Notes under the pieces: generated by a model
Seen by the model: only the letters and a program-made list of their open reading frames with translations
What the model was told of the DNA's origin: nothing
Database searches by the model: none
In this document: one piece after another, positions 35,801-47,290 of the stretch
Numbering within the stretch: position 1 is the first letter of the stretch
How the letters are laid out: the number at the start of each line of letters is the position of its first letter
Assembly (NCBI GenBank): GCA_000310025.1
Contig: FN648938.1
Location: 451,315-515,314, forward strand
Source: Ectocarpus siliculosus
Lineage: Eukaryota; Sar; Phaeophyceae; Ectocarpales; Ectocarpaceae
Reading direction: 5' to 3'
DNA: 64,000 nt
Made by a program: the position numbers and the translations under genes

Positions 35801-38800
35801 CCGTCATGGAGAAGCTGTCCTACCATGGGCAACGCCAAGGCCGGAACACACCTGAGCCTTTGACGAGGACGCCGTCTCTCGCCTCTTCCCTTGCGGTTGA
35901 TGCTGGGCAGGGTGGCGGCGGCCTCGATCCTGACCTCCCGCCGCCTGTGCCCTCGCCGGCAGGAGGGAACACGGAGAATGCGGTTGCGGAGGACGGCAGT
36001 GCTTCGGCGGCGGGGGCGGCCGTCGCGGCGGTGGCGGCGGTAGCAGCGACCTTCGCGGTAGCGGAAAGGTTTACGCCCGCGGGTAGCAGCAGTTCCTCCA
36101 TCTGCTTGTCCGCGAGTGCGGTGGACTACTCCGACGACGGGGAGATGTACATGACCCCCAAGACCAGGAGCTCCCCCGTGCTCTGGCCGGGGGTGAGCAG
36201 TGATGGCGGGGACGTCGACAAAGCGGTCGTTGTTGTGGGCGCGGCGGCGGGAGGTGCTGGGGTCGTTCACGACGACGGCTCATCAAAAGACGTGGCTTCT
36301 GCTCCTACGAATGCGGAATTAGAAGGGACGAAGGCAGCACTGGTACCGCGCCGAAGCTTCTTCGACGGCCCCCCACCGCCGGCTATGGCGACCGCTGCTT
36401 CTACCACTACCACCGGCTCCGCCGCTGCTGCTTCTTCTGCAGGTGGGGCTTCTTCTGCTAGCAGCGCCACAAGTGGCGGAGAAGTGCAGGACAGAGGGCA
36501 CGGGGCCAGGGACCGGGACGGAGCTAGGCTGCTGTCGATAACGTCTTTCCGAGAGCTCGGCAGCGACAGCGTCGGGGCCGCCTCGTCGTCTTCGCCGGGA
36601 TCGCCCGCAAGCGCTTCGAGATTAACCCAAGCGGCGGTCCAGGAGGTCCAGGAGGACGCGGCGGCCGAAGACGCGCCCCAAAAATCCTTGCCGCCGCCGC
36701 CGCCGCCGCCGGGGGAGGCGGGAGCAGCTCCCAAGCCAGCGGCGGCCGCCGTCAAGGGGATCGCGTCGAGGGACCGCACGACGAGATCGCCGTCTCGTCG
36801 CCTTGGCCCGGAGGCGGAGGGGCCGGTTTCGAGGTCTCCGCCACGCCACCAGCCGCGCTCCGGGTCCCCTCCCAAGCCCGGCGCGGCACCACCACCACCC
36901 CGCGCGCGCGGCCGGGCGCCTGCCCCCCCCGGGTCACCGGCAGTGACGCCTGGGTCACCGGCAGCAGAAAAGACCGCAGCTCACCACTCCCCAACGGAAC
37001 GACAGCAGCATAGCATGACATCTTCCCTGCGCGTGACTGGGTCCTCGTGGTCGACGCCGGCTTCCGCCCGGTCCCGGCGGAGGCGGGCGTCGCTGTCGCC
37101 GGGGCCCACCAGGGTGCAGGCGGGGGGTGCGTCCCCAAGGGACCCACTGTCGAGCTGCTCGCCGGGCCCGCACCGAAACGAGGTGGGCGTTTGTAACTTT
37201 TGGTTGGTTGATTTTTTGTTTGTATGTTGGCGCCTTCGATTACCAGGTGTGAGGCATCAGATCGCTCGCGTTACGGCCGGCCACCACAAGATAGGGTGCT
37301 ACGAGTACCGCTGTAGGCGCCTTGCCGCCGGATTTTGCTGCTGCGCACCACTGAACACTCGCCAACCTGTGGAGGAAGGATTGGAAATATGGAGATGACT
37401 TGGCCTTGCGGTTCGCGCGGTCGAAGCGCTGCAGAAGTCCTGTATCTCGTGGTCGTTCCCGCCGTAAGATGTTGCGAATTTGTGGCGAGAGCGGACGGAT
37501 AACTTTTTCCTTTGTATGCGTGGTTGCTGTTTATTTTTAGATGCGTTTCGAGTCGAGCACGTCTTCTTCGTGCCAAATGTGTTGCTGTCTTTCTTCTTTC
37601 TCTCGTCTCCTTTCTTCCGCTGTGGTGTCTCGTCTCGCGAAATCCACCTCAGTGGTTTGCCTTGGACGAGGCTCGCGTGGCTCAGAGATTCGTTGGCAAC
37701 TCTAGATACGTAGATCTGTAACATCCTTCCCAGTCATCGCGTATGTTCGAGCGTTTTCTCCCCTGAACAAATACGTAGATGGTTATCCCATGGAATTCTG
37801 TTGCCGATCTTCATGCGTAAAAATACGAGGATAATTGTTCGATGCCACGCCTTTGTTCCCTTCCCGGTTTCTTCCCCAACCCCGCCCCCCTCCCGCCGTG
37901 CCCTCGCCCCCTCCCGGTCTCGCCCCCGTTGTCTCTTTTTGGCTCGTTCAAAACACTCCACTCCCGCCCAAAAACATGTTGATACATAGCACGTACCAAG
38001 AGCGCCTTCTCCGGCCGGGAGCGCCAGCGGTAGCGGTGGTGGCGGTTTCGGCGCTCGCGGGAGAGGGTTCGCCGCTCTGCAGGCCGCCTCAAGCGACAGC
38101 ACCCGCCATGGCCTCCCGGTGTCACCTCTCATGCCTCAGCAGCGGGAGGGGGGGGCGGGAGCGGGGGCGGGAAGGTTTGCGCCAGCCGTCAGGTCACCCC
38201 TCTCGAAGACGGCGTACGGCGGCGGTGACCCAATCGTGAACGTCGGCGGTGCAAGCCGCAGTAGCGGTAGCAAGCCAGCGTGGGACGGCGGCAGGGTCTG
38301 CGACCTGGAGCCTCTCGCTCGCGAGCTGCCGGCGTTCTTGGCCCGAGCGGTGGGGCTCTCGGGAAGCTTACGGGCTCTCGCGGCGTGCCAGGCGGTGAGC
38401 CGGGCATGGCGAGATGCCCTCGGCTTCGGTGATGAAAGCGGCAAGGAGTTGTTCGGGGGCATCGTGCGCTCGTCGGGGGTGCCTGCGAGCCTCCGCCCCG
38501 CGGTGTGGCAGATGCTCGTGCAACGGGCCGTCGCGGGCGGGGGCGGCGGCGGCGGCGACGGTGATAAGGATCGTCGGGTCAGCAATGGCAGTAGTATTGC
38601 TGGCGGCGGCGGCGGCGGCGGCGGTGGCGGCGGTGGCGGGAGCATCGGTGGCAGGGAATCGTTCTCGTCGTGCTCGTTCTCGTCGTCGCCGAGCTCTTTC
38701 GCCCAGCTGGTCGAGATCGGCAGGGCCGGGCCCCACGCCGCCCTCATCGCGCGCGACGTGCCCCGGGCGTTCGGCGCCGTGGCCCCCCACAAGCGCCGTG

Positions 38801-41800
38801 AGAGCGGCGACGGCAGCCGCAGCACGACCACTCCCGGCAACAGCAATAGCAACCGGCGAGGCTCGGCGTCGGCGACGGCCACGCCGAGATCGACGGCGGC
38901 GGCGACTAGCACGCCCAGGCAGGGGGGCAGAAGGCGCATGACCATGGGGGGTGCTGGGGGTGGAGGCGGTGGCGGCGGTGAAAACCGCGGCGGCGGTGGC
39001 GACGGGCTAGGTTTTTTCGGCGGCGCGCTGACCAACCTCCTGGTGGGCAACTGGAGACTCGACGACGATGAGCTGGTTGGCGCCAGGGGCACGGGCACCC
39101 CGCCGAGGAGGCGGGGCTGGGGGACGACCCCGCACCGCCGACGGGCGTCGCTGCAGGGGGGGAACGGGGGCGGAGGGTTCAACGACACCGGCGGCGGCGG
39201 CGGCGGTGGCCCGTTCTCGTGGCTGAACCCGGGCGTGAGCCCGGGCACGGGGCCGGGGGCCCGGGTCGCCGCCGGTGGAGCGAGCCCGTCGCGGGAGCCG
39301 GCGGGAGGAGGCTTCACGCTTGCTTCCTTCCCGCTCTCTCCGTTCCGTAGAGACGACGACGGCGGCGGCGGCAGAGGTTCTACGCGCCGTCTCCCTCATT
39401 CTCCCCCCCCGTCCGCCCCCGACCCGTCGTCGGAGGGGGTGGGGGGCAGGATTAGGGCCTCGCCGCCGAGGAGCTCAAGGCGGATGACGATCGGCGGCGG
39501 CAGCGGTGGTGGCGGCGGCAGTAGCGGCGGTGGTTTAACACCCAGGCGGCAGACGGAAAGAACGGCTGGCAGACGGGGGTGGTCGCCGACGGTTGTCCCC
39601 GTCATTAGCGGCAACGCGGTGGCGGCGGCCAGTGGTGGGCAGCAGACGGGCGGAGCAGCCGGGACAACAATACCGGCGCGGCAGGAGGCAGGGGTAGAGA
39701 AAGCAGTAGTGGCAGAAGACGACGCCGCCGTGCTGGAGAGGCTCGATGACGCCTGGGCCGCCGTGCCGGTGGAGTCCAAGAGGCGGTGCCTCGAGAACGT
39801 TTTGCGTGCCATCGCCGCTAGATTTCCGGCCGTGGGTTATTGTCAGGTGCGTGCTTTGGGTTGTGAGGCCCTTAACCCTACTAGTACTGGAAGCCCAAAT
39901 GGGGTCACTTTAGGGAAACGGCGCTCAAACTTCCTATTTACCGCACTGTAGTCACCCTAGGCTCCACTGTGTGCGACGCACGTGAGACCTTGGTCTATCA
40001 TGCTTGACTGAGGTGGTACGCTGTGTGATACCCTGTGTGATGCCTCTCCTGGGCCTCTACTTACTGTGTACACATCTCCCAACCCGCGTGCCCCCTAGGT
40101 CGAAAAAATGTACATCGCCTGGTACTGGACAAATTTGCTGACTTGCCTTAAGTACGAAAAGTGTCCCCGCGTGTTTTGGGGACACATTTCTTACTGAAGC
40201 CAAGTCACCCTTTGTCTGGCAAGGAGCTCAGATTCTTTGGGGGGACTGTAGCCCCTGGACCAATGGCTGACAAACAACTTTGCGAATTTTTTTTTGCGGA
40301 GGGACTGGGTACTAGGAGGGTTATGGAGCCGGGTATACAAGGCCACGGGGCTACGACGTGTCATTTTTTTTTCTTCTCTTGGAACGGAAGAGATCGTTGT
40401 CCATGTGTTATTTCCTTCTTGTCGGCGCATGGGAAGAAGGTGTCCGTTCAAGCGGCAAAACACTGAGCGCGTGTGCCGGGTATCACCCTACTGCGGTTGT
40501 CGTTCCTGCCGTTGCGACATGATACCCTCTGGCTGCTAGGTTCGCGAATCGCGGCGATCGGGAGGCGAACAGTCGCTTACCCCTGCTCTCTCACCCACCT
40601 TGATGAGGATCTATCCCCCTATTACTTGCCGTTGCTACAATATCGTGCCGCATCAGGGCATGGACCGCTTGCTCATCATGTTGATGATGCTCTACTTCGT
40701 CTCGCCCGAAGACACCAACACCGCCGTGGGCCCCGCGGCTGTCGCACCCAAGCTCACCACGAGAACCGCAGAAGCGGCAGCAGCAGCCGCAGCACCGGCG
40801 GCACCGCTGCTATCGTCGAGCGGCGCCCGAGCGAGAGAGAACGCCGCCGCCGCCGGCGGTAGCGGCAGCGGTGAGCTGTTGCTGGTGGTCGACAAAGACG
40901 CGGCTGGCGACGACGACGACGGAGCCCCGTCCCCGGCTTCCGTAAACCTAGATCCCCCTCCAACCCCGACAGCCTCCGCTGGGAACGCCCCCGATACCGT
41001 AGTAGGCGGGAAGGGTACGGACGTCGCCACCGCCGCCGACGCCGCCGGGGTCCGGGGTTCCGAGAATGCGCCGCCGACGCCGCCGCCGCCCCCCCCATCC
41101 CCTGCTGTCTTGGCCCCGTCTTCCGCGTCGCCGCCGACGCCCCCACGGCCGGCGGCTCGGGGGGGGGCAACGCTGCTGGGAGAACGGGTGTATGCGGTGT
41201 TTTCGGGCCTGTTCGAAGGGTTTCGGCTGCACGACCTCTACGTGCCGGACAGGGGTGGGGTGTTCGTCTGCACGGAGGTGAGTATTTGGTCTCGTACTGA
41301 TTGACGCCGGTCGGGAGATCGCCCGCTTTTTTTGCGTGGTTAGGCGCTGTGTATCTGGTCATGTTTTTTTGTTATTTTTTGTCTCGTTTTGGGGTGCACA
41401 CGGGCGGGGTGGGGAACGCTCCTGCTTTTAAATTTCTCGTGAATGATGTGTGCGCAAACGGAGGGAGCTTCTTTCTCCCGTGTTTGTGTCACCAGCTTGC
41501 AAGACGAGGATTGGAAATCTCATTCTTCATCGCTCGGTGTCACCCTTCTCTCTGTGGCGTGCCCTCTCTCGGTGTCATGCCCCCTCTTCTCGCCGGGAAG
41601 AGCGCGCCGCTGACTAATCCCCCCCCCGTTGTTTATTCACGTGTTTATGAGAGCTCTTTTGCTAGCTGCACCGAACGTGGGAACAAAACCAACCGTGCTT
41701 TCCCCCCATGTCGTATACTTCGTAGCTTGCTTCGCTCCGCGCTCGGATTTTCATGCCGTTTGCTTCTTTTTGTTTTTGTGTTTTTTTTTCTTGAACAGGT

Positions 41801-42788
41801 GCTGACTCTTCTTTCGGGGAGTCGCCTACCCGCGCTGGCCGCCCACTTCGATAGCATCGACTTTTCCATCGACATGGTAAGCGCAGCGCTCGAACACACA
41901 CAACCTACGCGAGGCACGAACAACAGCAACCACCGGTCGCATACAGCCGTCCCCAAGCATGCGGAAATGCATCGGCCGGCGGCAACAGCGTCAAGGTCAC
42001 AATAACACGCCATGTATTTTCGCGGCCAACGTTTGGTGCTCTAGAATTGAGCGCATTTCAACAGCGGCATGATAATTGTCGTCAATGCTGTTGTCGCCGT
42101 TGATGATGTTTCTTGCGTCGCCCCGGCCTTGGTGCCTGTGTCGTTTGGTACAAGGTGGCGATGGGTTGGTTCCAGACCCTCTTCGTGTACCTGCACGCCA
42201 TGCCGCGAGCAACGGTGAGGCGCATCTGGGACTGGTGGCTATCCTCGGGAGACTTCGAGGCGAGTACAGTACTCACGTACAATGCCGTGGAAGGGGCGCT
42301 GTTTAGCGCGAGTATATGCCCAGAGAATAGACCGGCACTACAATATTGTACCGGACACCGGCACGAATCAAAGTACCGAATGACTTGGCGATCCAGTTTG
42401 TGCCAGATATCCCGAGCAACGGCACTATTCAGCCCGCACGAAACTCCTCCCCACACTGCTTGTAGAATTAGACGTGTATTTTTTATTTGGTGGATTTTGT
42501 GACGTCGCTCTCGCTGTCGCCGTTCGGCGAGACAACACCTGGCAGAAAACGCCGACACAGGGTGTTGTGTGTGATGCCATGCGTTAGTTCCGTGTCGCTC
42601 TGCCCTGTCTCCATCTTCCTCGCTGTTTTTGTTGCCTCTTGGATCGTGATGGTTTTGTGCATCTGTGTACCCCCCCCCTTCAGGTATTTTTTCGTGTTTC
42701 GATGGCGCTGCTGGAGCTGAGCGAGGAGCACCTTCTTGCTCTCGATTTTGACGGGACCGTGGAGTGAGTTCTCACACACACGACGAGG

Positions 42789-42827
<39 letters not shown>

Positions 42828-43734
42828 AAACACACGGGGCAAACGCTTGCGAGGGCGACGTTTTTGTTCGCGCACTTCATCAAAACCGCAGCAGTGCAAA
42901 TGCCTCGTGCGTTGCTACAGCAGTAGTCCAGACCGCATCTTTCGTTGGCGATGTTCAAAGAGTTAGTTATACCGTCACCGAGAAGAGACAACGTCTGCGG
43001 CGAGAGAAGACATCCGCCTAAAGACGGCGTCCGCGTGCTGTGGACGAAAAATACAGATTTCTCGTCATTCATGCTATCCGAGGTACCGTTTTGTCGTCCG
43101 TCAGTTGCAAGACAAGTTTTTTTTTTTTTTTACCAGGAAGGACCACAAATCATGCCGTGCCGTGTCGTTCGTACGCGGGGATCAGCCTGTCTGCAGGTTA
43201 TTGTTTTTCACGTCTCTCTCTCTCTGTCTCTCTCTCTCTTTCTCTTTTTCCCAGGTACTTCAACAACTTCCCGGAGCTGAGCGTGCTGTCGCCGGACGTC
43301 CTTCTCCCCGCGGCCGCCGCCGTGGAGGTGGAGGATGGCGAGCTCATGTATTTGGAGCTGCAGGTGCGGAGGTTTCCTTCGTTATTCTGGTTGTTGTGTG
43401 TTGGGGCTTGGGTTGGATGTCGATCTCTTGTCCGAGGCTGGAGGTTGGTTGCCCCGGGGCATGAATTTGTATTGGATTGGTTAACACACTGCACGGAGAA
43501 TGAGTAACACATGGGTGTCCTGCGTGCGTTCAACGGGAAAATTATGCTACGATGAAGCATCGAAAAAGGGTCTGTCTGCAGCCTGAGCTCCCTCGTACTT
43601 TGAACGTATAAGAAACCAAACGTAGGGCTGATGATGCGGCCAGAGAAGATCATTGCTTTGCAATGTCGCTACCGCTGCTGCGGCTGCTGGCGTGCTGCTG
43701 CTCCTGCTGTTATCTCTCTAGGTGTATGCATCTA

Positions 43735-43799
<65 letters not shown>

Positions 43800-44463
43800 T
43801 TATGTGTGTTGTTCAGCAGCGTCGACCGCTGCAAGCAAATCGTTGATGCACCGACCCCTCATCTCAAGCGGCAACGTCTCGTTTTCCTGTCCGGGTCTAG
43901 TTTCGTTTCCTTTTTGGTCAAGTCTTGCCCCGTTGCAATTACCGAGGCCCCGCCATAGGCCTGCCGTGTCTGCAGTAGCACAAGGTAGCGCCAATTCTGG
44001 CGAGGCTGTGAGCAAAATCCAAGGACCGAGTTGTTGCGACAAAAAAAAACAACTCATGTTTGTTGATTTTTGTTTCGACCGGCATCGGCTGGCTGTGGGC
44101 GGCACAGTAATCGTTTTTCTCCTCCATGCCCTTCCTGACGTAGTTCGGTGAACCTAGGACCTATCTGGGCCGACTGTTCTCACCCCTGAAAACTACGTGT
44201 GGTAACATGTTTTTTGTCGCCCCTCTTGACCATTTTTCGTACATTTTTTCTTTTATGATTCATGCCCTTCCCCCCGTAGTTTGGTTGGACCTATTCGCGC
44301 GGACAATTCTCGTCGTTATCCCTGAAAACTCTACGTGTGGTAACATGTTTTTCACTCCCGCTGTTCTTTTTCCGCACACTTGCTTGTTTCAATACAGGTG
44401 CGGCAAAGGGAAAAGCTGGAGGTACCGTCGGTTACCCAACTCATGCTGCGCCCGGTGCTGTGA
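32829..44463 (+). CDS. Very large TBC-domain (Rab-GAP) protein
   Basis: A GTPase-activating protein for Rab-family GTPases, presumably cytosolic or membrane-associated. Exons: 32829?-33803, 34039-37182, 38083-39846, 40657-41277, 41799-41876, 42155-42259, 42684-42763, 43255-43363, 44398-44463; all phases agree, giving about 2,313 residues. The first 1,370 are disordered: poly-Q, poly-A, Pro/Ser/Gly-rich. The TBC domain begins in exon 3 (GVPASLRPAVWQML). It keeps the arginine-finger motif (IARDVPRAF) and the glutamine finger (GYCQGM, across the exon 3/4 junction). It continues through VYAVFSGLFEGF, WFQTLFVYLHAMP, RIWDWWLSSGDFE, FFRVSMALLEL and ALDFD. Both catalytic residues being present suggests an active dual-finger GAP. 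The domain is split by two long low-complexity insertions. The start is uncertain: ATG 32829 overlaps the last exon of the gene upstream in another frame, and an upstream exon is possible. Confidence 0.85.
33165..33240 (+). repeat. CAG/CAA repeat encoding poly-glutamine
   Basis: Mixed CAG/CAA codons in the TBC gene's first mapped exon give a Gln tract interrupted by one Arg and one Pro. The codon mixture suggests selection for the peptide rather than pure slippage. Confidence 0.85.
38466..43363 (+). other. TBC domain, split by insertions
   Basis: It spans exons 3 to 8. Insertion one, about 320 residues of Gly/Ser/Arg-rich sequence, lies between IARDVPRAF (about 38,740-38,780) and the helix before GYCQ (about 39,750-39,846). 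Insertion two, about 150 residues of Ala/Pro/Asp-rich sequence, lies between YFVSPEDTN (about 40,700) and GERVYAVFSG (about 41,180). In ordinary TBC proteins the corresponding gaps are a few tens of residues. Confidence 0.8.
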
Positions 44464-47290
44464 TCCATTGCTGCCCCGGTCCGCGGATGCCCGCCCGTTT
44501 CTTCCCAACAGCTCCACCTTGGTTGATCATTCGGCGTCATACCTACTGACTGCTTTGCAGCGCCGCGGGGCGAGGTTGAGACTTGAAGGAGATTATTTTG
44601 CCGGGTTTTCGTTGACATAAGATGAACACCACTCGAACAACTTACGCGCGGTGCGTGGCCCACTTGCCTCTTTTTTTTAGCTTAGGTCTTGCGCAGGGCG
44701 CCCCCCTACGTCGTCGCAGCAGCGTTTTTAGGTGTTGCGTTGTTTTCGTGGGAGGCGTGTTTTTGCGGGGTGTGGGGTTCGGTTCGGTTTCTGCGTCGTG
44801 TTCGGGGAGTGAGTGTGGATCCCACGCTTGGAGACGAGATTGATGAGGGACCGCGATCATCGAATTTTTCGGTGTTTTGTGGAGGTCGGTGCATGTGGCA
44901 CTCATGTCGTGTGGTTCTTTGTGTGTGTCTGGTGGTCGAATTGCTGCTGCTCTTGTCTGTGGTTCCCGCTCAGAGCGCATGAGAGGCTCGCCGAAGGGGT
45001 TTTACAGGGCGGTTCGGGGAGTCGAAAAGCTGTTTGTTGATGTTGGCAAGGGTTCGGAAAGGTAGAATTTTGAGCATGTTTTGGATGCAATTTTAATTTT
45101 TGCTGCCATGTGTGCTCCTCACCAGATGACGCGTAGTTTCTACGGGATGTCGTCACTCTCCGTGCGTTCGTTTTGACTTGTTTTTTTCTCAAGGGGTTTC
45201 TGTGAATGATTGCTGTATTTTTTTTTTTTCATTATTGTTGGCCCATGCAACACGTCCTTTGCTTCCTTTTCTCCTTTGTAGGCGGTTGGGGGGGGGGGGG
45301 AGAGAGAAAGGGAGACACGATGACTAAAAAAGACAGTACTGTGAAGAGGGAAAGAATGAGGCGGTCGGTGTTATGTATCCCTGGTTCATCTTCAGAAGAG
45401 TTTGTACTTTTTTCGTTTTTTTGTTTCGTGAATATATGTGAAGAACTCTGTCTGGGTGATAGAAAATCGCACATTGAGGGCGAGGCAACGGCGCTGATGT
45501 CGGCGCGCGTGTTTTGCCGAACGGCGTGCTGTTGTCTGGCTGTTCGACAGCACTGCGGAAAGTGTGACGTTAGCAAGCACTGAAGGAAGTGCGTAAGTCC
45601 ATGTTCGCGGGGTGGCTGTACTCGATGTGAGATGCTGCTGCACTGGCTGTGTAAGTACGTAGAGCATGCTTTGGGGAATGAGTGTGGGCGATTGTTGTGG
45701 GGTTACGTCTGATTTATGGTGTTGTTTGAATCAAGGCCATAGTTGAGAGGTGTATCTTGAGTTTTTTTCTTTTCGCGTCTTGGCCCGTCAACGCTGCCTG
45801 TTATTTGTTGTAAGATTCGTTTGGTATGCGACAGCACGCAGCCGATGCGATTGAAGTTTATCATGGGCACACAGAAAGCGCGGTGGCTTCGAACGGGCAC
45901 ACGTCGATGTCTTGATAGCATACATACACAGTCTAGTGCTGCACGTATAGAGGCTGTTTGGTCGTGGTGCTTGAAAATCGCGTTCCATCTTTTGGGATAT
46001 GAGTACTGATAGCGTGCAGGTTTGATTGACCCAAAGCTGTATACGCCGAGGCTGCTGTGTGTTGGAGATGTTTCAGAACGTGCGGGTCCTTTTGAGAAAT
46101 ATGGGAGCTTTCAAGGAGAGCCCGTCGACGCGACTGTGTGGCATCGCATGATGACGGTTGTGGTGTACGTTCAGTACATTTCACAGATCGCGTCATCCGG
46201 TTGGCCGATGAACATCGGCCAAGCTTTTGTGAAATGACTTTCAACCGCCGTCGAAGGCGTTGTACCTGGCGGACCATCGACCATGCGAAAGTCCCAAGTA
46301 GGACGAAATAGACCCAGACCTCTGATGCCCGTGAGTTTCCATGGCAGAAGGGAGTTTCGTAACGCGTTGTGTGAGCAAGAGTCTGTTCACCAACGAACAT
46401 AAGTTTGTGTTTTCACGTGATGCGTTCTCGTTCATCTATGATTTTGAAATCGACAGGTTAACAGTACGCGGCCGTGGACTAATGTTTTGAAACTATCGGT
46501 GGCCATGGTACCCCCGACACAGTGGGCGGCGCGACAAAAGCAAAGATATGTACAGCTCAAGCAATCAGTTTGATCCTCCACACAGCCGAGAGTAGTGAAG
46601 GCGTTTAGCCAAACTCAAGGCGGTGGTCCCGTGTCGGGGCACGACCACTTGTTGGTCGTACTCCGGCTGGGCGTTCTACGTCCTATCAATCAGGGTTACT
46701 CCACGCAGAGCGAATGGAAATCGTCCTGTGTTGAGGACCCTAAGTGGTGCTTGCAACGTATTCTGTATCGCATGTTAGGGGGGGCATTTACCAGCCATGT
46801 GGCCTCTGTTGCAATCAAGTTAGCCTATCTATCTCTACGATAGAATGGCTTCCTGTTGACCCCTCCAAGACTCTCAACAGGTGCGCGCAGGAATATGCCG
46901 TGTTGATGATTAATATTTCACAGTATCTTGTACCAAGAATACTGCTGTGTGCGTCAAAGAGGGTACCTGTCAGCTAAGTCGAACAAGCTCAGCTCGTTGC
47001 TTTCTTCGCGTTGTTCCCACCGCATGCGTCAGCCCTAATACACACATATACGAATACGTTCCTCGGAAAAAACGCTGGGCCTGCAACCAGCATGAGTGTG
47101 GGCCATGCCTCGGCCATTGCTTTCTGCGCTTTCCTCGTTTAGTTGACACACAAGACCTATTATTTACTGCCTACAGCAGTAGTGGACGAAGTGCCACGAC
47201 AGGAAGGGGGACCGACACGGAACTCTCAAACAACAAGCCGAGAACCACCAAGCTCGCTAAAAACGCGACCCTCTATACCACAGCAGCAGT
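44464..47290. other. Convergent intergenic region (3' UTRs)
   Basis: It lies between the stop codons of the convergent TBC and RABL2 genes. No exon was found. The first part is T-rich and probably 3' UTR of the TBC gene; long 3' UTRs are usual in brown algae. Homopolymer runs (T and G) occur at about 45,215-45,300. Confidence 0.45.

Noticed and set aside
34365-36875. Long minus-strand frames opposite TBC exon 2
   Set aside because: These are antisense shadows of a low-complexity GC-rich exon, with no splice chain or motif.
38136-39317. 393-residue minus-strand frame opposite TBC exon 3
   Set aside because: It is Pro/Ala/Arg-rich antisense of a GC-rich coding exon. The plus strand carries the TBC motifs and phase-consistent splice sites.
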